Shown here in pieces: positions 7,545 through 20,065 of a stretch of DNA of 31,504 bases. The position numbers were made by a program, and so were the translations under genes. Each line of letters starts with the position of its first letter. The stretch's first letter is position 1. Under the pieces are notes generated by a model. The model was not told where the DNA came from and searched no databases. It was given only the letters and a program-made list of their open reading frames with translations. The stretch comes from Miltoncostaeaceae bacterium (lineage in GTDB: Bacteria > Actinomycetota > Thermoleophilia > Miltoncostaeales > Miltoncostaeaceae). The stretch covers positions 1 through 31,504 of the forward strand of contig JAUVQP010000001.1 in assembly GCA_030598075.1 (NCBI GenBank), given 5' to 3'.

Positions 7545-8370
7545 GCTTCCCGAGGTCGAGACGATTCGGCGGCAGCTCGACGTGCGTCTGCCCGGGCGTC
7601 GCATCGAGCGGGCGACGGTTCTCGACCCGAAGCTCACCGCTCCGGAGTCGCCGCAGAGCATCGAGGACGGCCTTGGGGGGCGGGTTGTGAGAACCGTGGC
7701 GCGCCGTGGGAAGTACCTCTCCCTGGTGCTGGATGGTGGGGACGAGCTCGTTCTCCACCTCCGGATGACGGGGCGGCTCCACTGGCGTTCCGGATCCGAG
7801 GTCGACGAGCGCTACCTGCGTGCCCTGCTGACCTTCGACGACGGAAGCACGCTGACCTTCGGCGACGCGCGCCGCTTCGGAACCGCCCGTCTCCTTCGCG
7901 CCGGCTCCGATGACCACGCCGCGTACTGGGATGGGCGCGTTGGCGTGGAGCCGCTCTCGGCGGACTTCACGGGCCGTGTGCTCGCCGAGCTGCTGGCCGC
8001 TCGGAGGGGCCCGATCAAGCCGCTGCTCCTGAACCAAGCCCTGGTTGCGGGTCTCGGAAACATGTACGTGGACGAGGCATTGTTCGCCGCGCGGGTACAC
8101 CCCCTCCGTGTGGCGGGGGGCCTGGACGCCGACGAGACACGCCGTCTTCATCGCGCGATTCGCGACCGGCTGAGGGTGGCCGTGGAGGCGGGCGGGGCCT
8201 CGATCGACAGCTATCGCGACGGGCTGGGCGAGCGTGGCTCGATGCAGGGCCTGCTCCGCGTGCACCTGCGCGCGGGCGACCCGTGCCCCCGCTGCCGGGT
8301 TCCAGTCCGCAAGACGAGCGTCGGCGGTCGCGGGACGTACTGGTGCCCGAGCTGCCAGGAGGACCCATGA
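7537..8370 (+). CDS. mutM: Formamidopyrimidine-DNA glycosylase (Fpg/MutM)
   Basis: 277-aa base-excision repair enzyme that removes 8-oxoguanine and formamidopyrimidines and then nicks the abasic site. The diagnostic N-terminus PELPEVETIRRQL supplies the catalytic Pro (residue 2, becoming N-terminal after Met removal) and Glu3. Other conserved residues are Lys59 (RRGKYL), His74 (LHLRMTG) and Arg113. The C-terminal zinc finger has C250, C253, C270 and C273 with the DNA-contacting Arg265 in GGRGTYWC. Length is normal. It starts at GTG 7537 inside the end of the phosphorylase-like gene, and its TGA overlaps the ATG of the next gene, so translation of the three genes is probably coupled. Confidence 0.96.
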   Translation: MPELPEVETIRRQLDVRLPGRRIERATVLDPKLTAPESPQSIEDGLGGRVVRTVARRGKYLSLVLDGGDELVLHLRMTGRLHWRSGSEVDERYLRALLTFDDGSTLTFGDARRFGTARLLRAGSDDHAAYWDGRVGVEPLSADFTGRVLAELLAARRGPIKPLLLNQALVAGLGNMYVDEALFAARVHPLRVAGGLDADETRRLHRAIRDRLRVAVEAGGASIDSYRDGLGERGSMQGLLRVHLRAGDPCPRCRVPVRKTSVGGRGTYWCPSCQEDP

Positions 8371-9323
8371 TCAGCGAGATCACGGGGTTTCGGGTCGGTC
8401 ATTGGACGGATCGCGCGGCCGGCACCGGGTGCACCGCCATCATTCCGCCGCCCGGGATCGTCGCCGCCGTCGACGTCCGGGGCGGAGGGGCCAGCACGAG
8501 GGAGACGGAGCTGCTTCGCGCGACCTCCTCGGTACGTTCGGCCACGGCCGTGATCCTGGCCGGCGGGAGCGCGTTCGGGCTCGACGCCGCGTCCGGCGCG
8601 GTGCGGTGGTGCGAGGAGCACGGGCTCGGGTACGACACCGGGGTTGTCCGCGTCCCGCTGGTTCCCGCCGCCGTCATCTTCGATCTGGGCGTGAGCGGCG
8701 GGGAGGGGCGCCCGGGCGTCGACGAAGGCTACGCGGCGTGCGTCGCCGCGGCGGAGGGAGCACACGACGTCGGGAGCGTCGGTGCCGGAACCGGCGCGAC
8801 GGTGGGCAAGCTTCGCGCCCGGGAGGGCTGGTGCAAGGGCGGGCTTGGCGCGGCGGGCACGACGACTCACGACGGGTCCCGCGTGGCCGCCCTCGCGGTG
8901 GCCAACTGCTGGGGAGACGTGCTGGACGAGGGGGGGGCGGTGCTCGCGGGCGCGTGGTCGCCGGAGCGCGGGTTCGTGGGCGCCGCCCACCAGGCCTTCT
9001 CGACCCCGCCGGAACACCCCCGGCTTCGGCCCGGCGAGAGCACCACGCTCGTGTGCGTGGCCACGGATGCCCGTCTCGCCCCGGATGAGGCCGGCCAGGT
9101 CGCCCGCATGGCCCAGGCGGGTCTCGGGCGCGCGGTGGCTCCGCTGAACACGCCGATGGACGGCGACGTCGTTTTCTGCCTCGCCTCTGGCGGCACGGAG
9201 GGGAGGCCGTTCGCGGTGGGCGCCGCCGCCGCGGAGGTCAGCGCCGCCGCCGTCAGAGACGCGGTCAGGCGGGCGACGTCCGTTCGTGGGGTACCGACCG
9301 CGGCCGAGCGGCGGGGGGACTAG
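8367..9323 (+). CDS. P1 family (S58/DmpA-like) N-terminal-nucleophile peptidase
   Basis: 318-aa member of the P1/S58 family, which includes the L-aminopeptidase DmpA and mycobacterial Rv1333. These self-cleave to expose a Ser or Thr nucleophile. Family landmarks are FRVGHWTD (8-15), GCTAIIPP (21-28), ILAGGSAFGLDAASGAVRW (63-81), VGSVGAGTGATVGK (135-148) and KGGLGAAGTTTHDGSRVAAL (157-176). The Thr cluster 165-167 is the likely cleavage and nucleophile position; the Ser of DmpA is absent, as I recall is true for the Thr-type members. ATG 8367 is chosen because CCAGGAGGA lies just upstream and it overlaps the fpg stop (ATGA). Its TAG shares a CTAG with the stop of the convergent glutaredoxin. 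Confidence 0.85.
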   Translation: MISEITGFRVGHWTDRAAGTGCTAIIPPPGIVAAVDVRGGGASTRETELLRATSSVRSATAVILAGGSAFGLDAASGAVRWCEEHGLGYDTGVVRVPLVPAAVIFDLGVSGGEGRPGVDEGYAACVAAAEGAHDVGSVGAGTGATVGKLRAREGWCKGGLGAAGTTTHDGSRVAALAVANCWGDVLDEGGAVLAGAWSPERGFVGAAHQAFSTPPEHPRLRPGESTTLVCVATDARLAPDEAGQVARMAQAGLGRAVAPLNTPMDGDVVFCLASGGTEGRPFAVGAAAAEVSAAAVRDAVRRATSVRGVPTAAERRGD

Positions 9324-9574
9324 GCGAGCAGCGGGTCGAGCGCGCCAGCGTCCTCGAGAGCCTTGAGCTGGTCCCAGCCGCCGATGGCCGCGTCATCGAT
9401 GATGATCTGCGGCACCGTGTAGCGCCCCGTGAGCTCGGCGAGCCTGTGCCGGGCGTCGCCGTCGAACCGCGAGAGCCGGATCTCCTCGTACTCGGCACCC
9501 TTGCGGTCCAGGAGGCGTTTGGCCCTCGTGCAGTACGCGCACGCCCTGCTCGTGTACATGGTGATCTCGGCCAT
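9320..9574 (-). CDS. Glutaredoxin
   Basis: 84-aa thioredoxin-fold dithiol oxidoreductase. The active site is C12-A-Y-C15, close to the classical CPYC, and the cis-proline region is YTVPQIIIDD followed by GGWDQLKALE, which is the glutathione-binding GG of glutaredoxins. Actinobacteria often use mycothiol, so the real partner thiol cannot be told from sequence; a mycoredoxin-like role is an alternative. Start ATG 9574 is preferred over one three codons upstream, because GGAG lies just before it and homologues begin at this point. The gene converges on the P1 peptidase, and their two TAG stops overlap in a single CTAG (9320-9323). Confidence 0.92.
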   Translation of the reverse strand: MAEITMYTSRACAYCTRAKRLLDRKGAEYEEIRLSRFDGDARHRLAELTGRYTVPQIIIDDAAIGGWDQLKALEDAGALDPLLA

Positions 9575-9660
9575 CGTCTCCACTCGTCGTCGTCTTCAAA
9601 GCTGCGCTTGACCAGCGTGCCACACCGTGGTGCCCCGGCGCCCTGCGAGAATGCGCGGCG

Positions 9661-10413
9661 GTGGCGACATTCGAGACTGAGGCCGTCGTGCTCCGGGCGA
9701 TCCGCTACTCGGAGGCCGACAACGTGCTCACCCTGTACACGCGGGATCGCGGCCGGGCGTCGGCGATCGTCAAGGGTGCTCGCCGGCCGCGATCCCGCCT
9801 TGGTGGCCGGCTCCAGCCCGGCGTCGTCGTCCGCGTGACGATCGCGGAGGGAAGGCGCGGGCTCGGGGCGGTCAGGGACGCGAGCGTCATCGACCCGAAC
9901 GCCGGGCTTTGGGCCCACGCCACGCGCCTGCTGGCGGCCGGGAGCGTCTTGGAGGGAGCGCTTCGCACCCTTCCCGACGGCGACCCCAACGAGGCGGCGT
10001 TCCACCTGCTGCGCAACGCCGTAGCGCTCCTCGCGCGCTCCTCCGCCCATCCGGGTCCGCCGCGCCTCGACCCCCTCGTCCTCGGCGCCCACGTCAAGCT
10101 GCTGGTCGTCGCGGGGTTGCTGCCCGCGCTCGGATCGTGTGTCTCGTGCGGGTCGATCGGCACGTTTCCGGGCTTCTCCGCGTCGCGTGGGGGCGTGCTG
10201 TGCGGAGACTGCTCGGCGGGCGCCGAGCCACTGAGCAGGCGCGGCTACGAGGCTCTCGCGGGCCTGTTGGGTCGTCCTCTTTCCGAGGCGCGGGGCGCCT
10301 GCCCCCCCGAGGCGGCCGAGGACGTCGAGCGGGTCGTGGGCCTCGTGCTCCGCGAGCATCTCGGAGTCACCCTTCGATCCGCCCTCAGCCCCGAGGTCTC
10401 GTCACGCCGCTGA
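9661..10413 (+). CDS. recO: DNA repair protein RecO
   Basis: 250-aa recombination mediator that helps RecA load on single-stranded DNA in the RecFOR pathway. The N-terminal OB-fold is clear (ETEAVVLRAIRYSEADNVL, TRDRGRASAIVKGARRPRS), followed by the helical domain and a zinc site with C160, C163, C181 and C184. Length matches the family. The GTG start at 9661 has no strong ribosome site. It heads a block with glyQ, glyS and ppdK; the 50-bp gap before glyQ is the only real spacer in that block. Confidence 0.93.
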   Translation: MATFETEAVVLRAIRYSEADNVLTLYTRDRGRASAIVKGARRPRSRLGGRLQPGVVVRVTIAEGRRGLGAVRDASVIDPNAGLWAHATRLLAAGSVLEGALRTLPDGDPNEAAFHLLRNAVALLARSSAHPGPPRLDPLVLGAHVKLLVVAGLLPALGSCVSCGSIGTFPGFSASRGGVLCGDCSAGAEPLSRRGYEALAGLLGRPLSEARGACPPEAAEDVERVVGLVLREHLGVTLRSALSPEVSSRR

Positions 10414-10445
10414 CGATCGGGAGCCCACCGTGTCCCACCAGACAC

Positions 10446-10451
10446 TAGAGT
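10446..10451 (+). promoter_or_regulatory. Candidate -10 element before glyQ
   Basis: TAGAGT lies 12 bases before the glyQ ATG in the 50-bp recO-glyQ gap. It fits TANNNT, but no good -35 lies 16-18 bases upstream. It would allow glyQ to be transcribed independently of recO. No T-box leader fits in so short a gap. Confidence 0.25.
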
Positions 10452-10463
10452 CCTCGCCGAGAG

Positions 10464-11337
<874 letters not shown>

Positions 11338-11345
<8 letters not shown>

Positions 11346-13421
11346 TCTGCTCCTCGAGATCGGGTGCGAGGAGCTACCGGGAATCGCGTGCCGAGAGGCC
11401 ATCGAGCAGTGCCCGGCGCTCGTGCGCGACGCGCTCCGCGACGCCCGGTTAACATCCGGGGATGTCACGGTCTGGGTCTCTCCGCGGCGCATCGCGGTCG
11501 CCGTGGCCGACCTCTCGGACGAGCGCCCGGGGCGCACCCGGTCGAGCCGTGGGCCGTCGGAGTCGGCGGCGTACGAAGACGGCGAGCCATCGAAGGCCGC
11601 TCGGGGCTTCGCCCGGGGCCAGGGCGTTGCGGTCGAGGCTCTGGTGGTGCGTGAGCACGAGGGCCGTGCGTTCGTGTTCGCGGACGTCGAGGAGCCGGCC
11701 ACGCCAGCCGCCGAGCTCGTGCCGGGAGTCGCCGCGGCGCTGGTCGACGGCCTTCGCTTCGGAAAGACCATGCGCTGGGGATCGGGAAGGGGCCTGCGCT
11801 TCTCGCGACCCGTGCGCTGGCTGGTGGCGAAGCTCGGCGGGCGGACCGTCGAGTTCGAGCTTCACGGCCTCAGGGCGGGCGAGATCACGCAGGGGCACCG
11901 CTTCCTCGGCGAGCCGGGCGCGATCGCGGACGCCGCCGACTACCGCGAGACGCTCCGCGGGCTCGGGGTCGTGGTCGATCACGATCAGCGCCGAGACGAG
12001 ATCGTCGCGAGCCTCGACTCGGCCGCGGCCGCGGCGGGGGGGCGTTGGGAGGATCCCGGCAGCGCTCTGGACGAGGTGGTTTTCCTCGTGGAGCGCCCGA
12101 GCGTCATCGGCGGAGCGTTCGACGCGACGCATCTGCGTCTCCCGCGACGCGTTCTGGTGACCGCCATGCAGTCGCACCAGCGGTACTTCCCCCTGATCTC
12201 GGAGGACGGCGCGCTGATGCCGCGGTTCCTCGCCGTCAGCAACGGGGATCCGGCGCACGCCGAGCTCATCGCGCGCGGCAACGAGGACGTGCTGGAAGCG
12301 CGCCTTCAGGACGCGGCCTTCAGCTTCGACGTCGACCGGAAGGCAGGCCTCGCCGCGCTCGACGCGCGCCTTTCCGCGATCGTCTTCCATCAGCGCCTGG
12401 GCAGCATGGCGGACAAGCGAGATCGGCTGATCGAGGGCGTCGGTGCGCTCGCCGAGGCGGCCGGTGTTCCGGCGCTCGATCGCCACCGGGCGATCGAGGC
12501 CGCGCGGCTGGCGAAAGCGGACCAAGGTGCGGTGCTCGTGGCCGAGTTCTCGGAACTGGAGGGCTACGTCGCCGCCCAGTACGCGCTCCGCGAGGGCCAC
12601 GATGCCGAGGTGGCCGCCGCGATGGCCGACCAGTATCTGCCGGACGGCCCGGAATCGCCGCTCCCGGGCAGCGTGGCGGGGGCCCTGCTGGCGGCCGCGG
12701 ACAGGGTCGACAATCTGGTCGGCGCGTTCTTGGTCGACGAGGCCCCCACCGGGTCTCGTGATCCATATGGCCTGCGGCGTGCGGCGGCGGGGCTCGTGCG
12801 GATCCTGCTCGCGCACGGCTGGGACCTCTCGCTTTCCGCGGCACTGAGCGCCGCCGCGGCGAGACTTCGCCGCCAGGGCGCCGACCTCGTGTTCCACGAT
12901 GGCGACGCGGTCACGGCCGTCACCGCCTTCGTCACCGACCGCCTGGCTCACCAGATGGCTGCGGAGGGCGTGGGGGCGGAGGCGGTCGCGGCGGCCGATG
13001 GCGCCGCGCTGGACTCGGTGGTGGTCGTGGCGGACTGGGCGCGCGGCGTCCAGAGCGCGGGCGCCGATCCTCGGTTCGTCGCGGCTTGGACCGCGTGCAC
13101 CCGCCTGGCGAGGCTCGCGGCCCGCGCCGAGACCGATCAGGCGTTCAGCTCGGTGGGGGATCCGGGGGAGGATGCTCTTGCCGACGCCGTCGGGGCCGCC
13201 GGGCCGGCCATCGAGCGCGCGCGGGAGCGGCGCGACGTCGCGGGGGCTCTCGCCGCCGCGGGCTCCCTCGCCGAGCCGGTCGACAGGTTCTTCGAGGACG
13301 TCCTCGTCAACGCGGACGATCCGGCGGATCGGGCTCGGCGGTATGCGCTCGTGAGCCTGGCCGCGGCGACGCTGGCGCGCGCCGCGGACTTCAGCCGCCT
13401 CACCGAGGGGGGAGGGGTCCT

Positions 13422-13425
<4 letters not shown>
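11338..13425 (+). CDS. glyS: Glycyl-tRNA synthetase beta subunit
   Basis: 695-aa tRNA-binding subunit of the alpha2-beta2 glycyl-tRNA synthetase. It opens with LLLEIGCEELPG, and continues with MRWGSGRGLRFSRPVRWLV, a MQSHQRYFPL segment, LQDAAFSFDVDRKAGL, the HD-like region with KADQGAVLVAEFSELEGYVA, DPYGLRRAAAGLVRIL, and a C-terminal DALR-type anticodon-binding helical domain (FFEDVLVNADDPADRARRYAL). Length is normal. It overlaps glyQ by 8 bases and the ppdK GTG by 4 bases (GTGA). Confidence 0.97.
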
Positions 13426-16076
<2,651 letters not shown>

Positions 16077-16103
16077 GCCCGTCCGGACCCGTTCTGCTGA
16101 GCG

Positions 16104-16571
16104 TCAGGCCGTGCGGATGACGCAGCGCCCCGTCCCTCGGCACGACTCGCACTCGTCGGCCTCGCCGGCCGCGTGGGCCAGGCAGTGCTCCGCGCGCGAG
16201 CGCACGACGTCCGCCATCAGCGGATGCAGGCCGAGCGGAGACGACACCAGGTAGCGCACGGCCGGGTGCCGCTCCGCGGCCTCGCGCGCGAGGGCCGGGA
16301 TGTCCTGGCTCCAGTGGCGGCCGGGCAGGAGGAAGTACGGGCTGACGATGACGAGCTCGGCCCCCTGATCGACGCAGCGGTCGAAGGCGGTGCCGATGGA
16401 GGGCTCGGCCAGCTCCATGTGCGCCGGCTGGACGATGGGCCAACGGACCGACGCTCGGATCATCCTCGTCATCTCGACCAGCATCGCGTTGGACTCCTCG
16501 ACGCGCGAGCCGTGGTCGACGACGACGAGGCCGATGTGGCGCGAGTCCGGGAGCTCGTGCGGGTGTACCAT
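16104..16571 (-). CDS. CbiX/SirB-type sirohydrochlorin chelatase with Cys-rich tail
   Basis: 155-aa single-domain chelatase that inserts Fe or Co into sirohydrochlorin (siroheme or cobalamin synthesis). Seen are VVVDHGSRVEESN with catalytic His20, AHMELAEPSIG with Glu53, and SPYFLLPGRHWSQDIP with His86. The C-terminus carries CESCRGTGRC (C141, C144, C150), a C-x2-C-x-G-x-G knuckle like one half of a DnaJ zinc site, absent from the shortest CbiX proteins. Metal binding by it is an inference. ATG 16571 is preferred; an upstream ATG at 16610 would add 13 residues. A minus-strand TATGCT (16606-16611) may be a -10. It is divergent from the dgt-dnaG-rpoD block and converges on ppdK. Confidence 0.87.
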   Translation of the reverse strand: MVHPHELPDSRHIGLVVVDHGSRVEESNAMLVEMTRMIRASVRWPIVQPAHMELAEPSIGTAFDRCVDQGAELVIVSPYFLLPGRHWSQDIPALAREAAERHPAVRYLVSSPLGLHPLMADVVRSRAEHCLAHAAGEADECESCRGTGRCVIRTA

Positions 16572-16650
16572 CACGGGGCGCCGTGAAAGGACGTCACGAG
16601 GAGTCAGCATACCCCCCGATCAGGCGTACAGGCTGGGGAGCCTCGGTGAT

Positions 16651-17346
16651 GTGATCGAGCTGATCGTCGATGGCTGGGCCGTCGACCATCTCTCGTACGC
16701 GGACCGAAGCGGCGCCTCGGGCAGCGCGGGCCCGCCCGGTGCGCTCATCGCGTTGCGCCGGGGGCGGGAGCGCGAGTGGCTCTGCGTTCCCGATGACGCA
16801 CGCCACTACTCGCATCGGGCGCTCGTCGCGCTCTTTCGCGAGCGCCCGCAGATCTGGAAGTACCGCACGTCCGAGGGGGCGGCGGCGGCGGCGGCCGACG
16901 CGACCCCGCCGGACGATTGGGCCGATGTCTCGGAGCCCTTTCCCGAGACCGCCGGGATCTCGGCCAAGAGCCTTCGCGGGGTCGAGGCCGTCAACCTCAG
17001 CCAAGCGGTCGGCGGAACGATCATCGCGCTGACGGCCATCGAGCGCTACGACACCGCCGCGCGCCTCAGGCTCCTCCTCGAGGACGCCGAGATCGACCTG
17101 AGGCGCGACCCCCGCCTGCTCGACGTCGTCGCGGTCGACGACCGGGCGCGCCTCTATCGCGTCGCGACCGTGGAGCAGGTGCGCGGGGCGGGTCTCGCGG
17201 AGGGGGAGATCATCATCGGGCCGGCTCCGCCGCGCGAGATCGCGCTCCTGACGGTGGTCATCGGCTCGTTGGGCGACCGAGACCACGGGACCGCGCCCAT
17301 CGAGGGGCCGTGGGTGTTCCCCATCGTGTTGGGATCCCGGGGATGA
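16651..17346 (+). CDS. Protein of unknown function, first gene of the dgt-dnaG-rpoD block
   Basis: 231-aa protein that I do not recognise. GTG 16651 is the only in-frame standard start close to a GGGGAG ribosome site; the frame extends further upstream, but those codons lie opposite the chelatase gene. The N-terminal part is basic and aromatic (WLCVPDDARHYSHRALVALF), an Ala/Asp-rich linker follows near 73-90, and the C-terminal part is alpha/beta-like with VNLSQAVGGTIIALTAIERY, DTAARLRLLLEDAEIDL and a hydrophobic close. No signal peptide or clear membrane helix is seen. Its TGA overlaps the dgt ATG (ATGA), so it is translated with the replication genes and may have a related role. No function is claimed. 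Confidence 0.7.
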   Translation: MIELIVDGWAVDHLSYADRSGASGSAGPPGALIALRRGREREWLCVPDDARHYSHRALVALFRERPQIWKYRTSEGAAAAAADATPPDDWADVSEPFPETAGISAKSLRGVEAVNLSQAVGGTIIALTAIERYDTAARLRLLLEDAEIDLRRDPRLLDVVAVDDRARLYRVATVEQVRGAGLAEGEIIIGPAPPREIALLTVVIGSLGDRDHGTAPIEGPWVFPIVLGSRG

Positions 17347-18341
17347 ACCCGGCGGCCGTCACGCGCGAGCCGGGCCTGGGGCCCAGGGCCGCGCGGGCCT
17401 CCGGCGCCGTGCGCGCCCGCCCGGAGGCCGCTCATGCCTACCGCACCGCCTTTCAGCGCGACCGCGACCGCATCATCCACTCCAAGGCGTTCCGCAGGCT
17501 AAAGCACAAGACGCAGGTCTTCGTGGCGCCCGAAGGGGACCACTACCGGACCCGGCTGACCCACACTCTCGAGGTGTCGGCGCTGGCCCGGACCGTCGCT
17601 CGGGCGCTCGCGCTCAACGAGGACCTTGCGGAGGCGATCGCCCTCGGCCACGATCTGGGCCACGCACCCTTCGGGCACGCCGGCGAGGAGGCGCTCGACG
17701 ACATCGTTCGCGGTCGAGCCGGCCGGCGCTTCGAGCACAACGTTCAGAGCGTGCGCGTGGTCGATGTGCTCGAGCGGGACGGAGCGGGTCTCAACCTGAC
17801 CGAGGACGTGCGCGACGGCATCCTTCATCACACCGGCGGCGGCTCGCCCGCGACGCTGGAGGGCCAGATCGTGCGTCTGCTCGATCGCGTCGCGTACGTC
17901 AACCACGACATCGAGGACGCGCTTCTGGCGGGAGTCATCGCCGCGGACGATCTGCCGGAGGACTGCGTCGCGGTTCTGGGCGAGACGAGCAGCGAGCGTC
18001 TCACGACCCTGGTGGGAGACGTGGTCGCGCAGAGCGCGAGCGGCGACGAGATCCGCCAGTCCCGCGAGGTCGGAATGGCCTTCGGCCGCCTGCGTGCCTT
18101 CATGTTCAGGAGCGTCTATCTGGCCCCTCCTGCGAGCGAGGAGGCCGCTCGTGCGCGGCGGGTGGTGCAGGCGCTCTTCGAGCACTATCTGGAGAGCCCG
18201 GACGACCTTCCGGCGTCGCCGGAGCACGATCCTCTGAGCCGCGTCACGGACTTTGTCTCGGGCATGACGGATCGCTATGCCCTTCGCGCCTACAGCGATC
18301 TCTTCCTTCCCCGCGAGGGCCCGGGCTCGTCATGGCGCTGA
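17343..18341 (+). CDS. dgt: dGTP triphosphohydrolase-like HD-domain protein
   Basis: 332-aa HD-superfamily deoxynucleoside triphosphate triphosphohydrolase. It cleaves dNTPs (classically dGTP) to the nucleoside and triphosphate, which affects dNTP pools and fidelity. The signature reads FQRDRDRIIHSKAFRRLKHK (38-57), then THTLEVS with His74, LGHDLGHAPFGHAGE with His103-Asp104, HHTGGG and DRVAYVNHDIEDAL with the last metal-site Asp. Length and motifs fit the shorter bacterial Dgt type-2/3 proteins, which may act on several dNTPs. It overlaps the upstream unknown gene by 4 bases and dnaG by 10 bases. Confidence 0.94.
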   Translation: MNPAAVTREPGLGPRAARASGAVRARPEAAHAYRTAFQRDRDRIIHSKAFRRLKHKTQVFVAPEGDHYRTRLTHTLEVSALARTVARALALNEDLAEAIALGHDLGHAPFGHAGEEALDDIVRGRAGRRFEHNVQSVRVVDVLERDGAGLNLTEDVRDGILHHTGGGSPATLEGQIVRLLDRVAYVNHDIEDALLAGVIAADDLPEDCVAVLGETSSERLTTLVGDVVAQSASGDEIRQSREVGMAFGRLRAFMFRSVYLAPPASEEAARARRVVQALFEHYLESPDDLPASPEHDPLSRVTDFVSGMTDRYALRAYSDLFLPREGPGSSWR

Positions 18342-20065
18342 TCGCCGAACGCAGCGTCGAGGAGGTCCGGGCGGCCGCCGACCTGGTCGAGCTGATCCGG
18401 GGGCGGGTCGACCTCGTGCGCCGAGGCGGGCGCTGGTGGGGCCGGTGTCCTTTCCACGAGGAGCGCACCCCGTCGTTCTGCCTCATTCCGCCCGAGAACA
18501 CGACGTACTACTGCCACGGCTGCGGCGCCAGCGGCGACGCCATCGCCTGGATGCAGGATCAGGAGGGCGCCGCCGGCTTCGTGGAGGCCATCGAGGGTCT
18601 CGCGGAGCGTTTCGGGGTCAACCTCAGCTATCAGGAGGAGTCCTCCGACGAGCGCGCCGAGCGGGCGGCGACCGAACGGCGCCGCGAGCTCCTCGCTCGG
18701 GCCGCAACCTTCTACGCCGAGTACCTCTGGCGCGGGGACGACGCGGCGCCAGCCCGCGAGTACCTCGCCGGGCGCGGCTTCGACGAGGCTCTCTGCCGGC
18801 GGTTCGGGGTGGGCTACGCGCCCGGGTCGGGCGATGCCCTCGCGGGCCGGGCGCTTCGCCAGGGCTTCACCCGGCAGCAGCTGTCCGACGCGGGCCTCGC
18901 CCGCCTGGGCGGTGGGCGCGCCACGGACTTCTTCGCGGCGCGCATCATGTTCCCGATCGCCGACGGCCGGGGCCGCGTGCAGGGTTTCGGCGGCCGAACC
19001 TTGGACCCCGGCGAGCGGGCGAAGTACGTCAACTCGCCCGAGGGGGAGGCGTTCCGCAAGCGCCGCCTGCTGTTCGGGCTCGCGTCCGCGCGCGAGGCCG
19101 CGGCGAGGGCCGGCGGCATCGTGGTCGCCGAGGGGTACACCGATGTCCTCGGCTTGGCGGCGGCCGGCATCGACGCCGCCGTGGCGTGCATGGGCACGAG
19201 CCTCACTTCGGACCAGCTCCGCCTGCTCGCGCGGTCGACGTCGGAGGTACGGCTCTGCTTCGATGCGGACCCCGCGGGGGAGGAGGCCGCCTGGCGGACC
19301 GTCGAGGCGGCGGCCGGCATACCCCTCCGCCTCTCCGCGGTGCAACTGCCCCACGGCCGGGACCCCGGAGACCTCGCGGCCGACGCCGACGGCCGCGTAG
19401 AGCTCGTCCGCGCGGTCGACGCGAGCGAACCTCTGCTAGCTTCCCTGATCCGCTCGCGCGCCGCGCGAGCAGGGGAATCCGCCCGAGCGCGGGATGACGC
19501 GGTTGCCGACATTGCCGGCCTGCTCGAGCGTTTTCCCGACTCTGTCGAGAAGGATGAGGGGGTTCGGTTGGCGGCAGGTTTGCTCCGACTGTCGCAGGGG
19601 ATGGAGCGGCGCCTGCTCGACGGGTTCCTCGTCGGCGCGCGCGAGACGACCCATCGGGGGAAAGCGGCGGATGGCGAGCCGCAGAGCCCACGGGCGGCGC
19701 GGGAGCAGCGCCTCCTCGCACTCGCGCTGGCCGACGAGCGCGGCGAGGCGCGGCAGATGCTCGACAGCCTTCCCGAAGGCGCGTTTGAGGAGCCCGCTCA
19801 CCGAGAGGCGTTTCGACGCCTGCGCGACGGAGTGCCGCCCGAGAGTTGGCCTGCCGAGGACGGGAAGCTCCTCATCCAGCTCCGGGTGGCTGTGGCGGAT
19901 GCGCCGCCCGGAGACGACGAGCTCTCCGAGGCCGTCTACCGCCTTCAGGAGGATCTGCTCCAGCGGCGCGTCCACGTGCTCCGCGAGCAGGGCGACGACG
20001 CAGAGCTCATGCGTGCGCTGGATCTCCTGGCACGGGTTCGCGAGCGACTGCGGAGCGTCGGATGA
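18332..20065 (+). CDS. dnaG: DNA primase
   Basis: 577-aa primase that makes RNA primers at the replication fork. The N-terminal zinc-binding domain has C39, H42, C61 and C64 (CPFHEERTPSF, YYCHGCGASGD). The RNA polymerase domain includes YAPGSG, GRVQGFGGRTLDPGERAKYVNSPE, and the TOPRIM motifs VVAEGYTDVLGL (Glu near 266) and LCFDADPAGEEAAWR (DxD near 310). The C-terminal helicase-interaction part (about 420-577) is diverged, as is usual. It overlaps dgt by 10 bases and rpoD by 4. Confidence 0.97.
   Translation: MALIAERSVEEVRAAADLVELIRGRVDLVRRGGRWWGRCPFHEERTPSFCLIPPENTTYYCHGCGASGDAIAWMQDQEGAAGFVEAIEGLAERFGVNLSYQEESSDERAERAATERRRELLARAATFYAEYLWRGDDAAPAREYLAGRGFDEALCRRFGVGYAPGSGDALAGRALRQGFTRQQLSDAGLARLGGGRATDFFAARIMFPIADGRGRVQGFGGRTLDPGERAKYVNSPEGEAFRKRRLLFGLASAREAAARAGGIVVAEGYTDVLGLAAAGIDAAVACMGTSLTSDQLRLLARSTSEVRLCFDADPAGEEAAWRTVEAAAGIPLRLSAVQLPHGRDPGDLAADADGRVELVRAVDASEPLLASLIRSRAARAGESARARDDAVADIAGLLERFPDSVEKDEGVRLAAGLLRLSQGMERRLLDGFLVGARETTHRGKAADGEPQSPRAAREQRLLALALADERGEARQMLDSLPEGAFEEPAHREAFRRLRDGVPPESWPAEDGKLLIQLRVAVADAPPGDDELSEAVYRLQEDLLQRRVHVLREQGDDAELMRALDLLARVRERLRSVG

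Noticed and set aside
10414..10463. T-box leader before glyQ
   Set aside because: The 50-bp gap is too short and shows no T-box sequence or tRNA-binding stem structure.
13086..13421. Upstream extension of the pyruvate phosphate dikinase frame
   Set aside because: It lies wholly inside glyS in another frame and is Arg/Gly-rich; the GTG at 13422 has a ribosome site and stop-start overlap.
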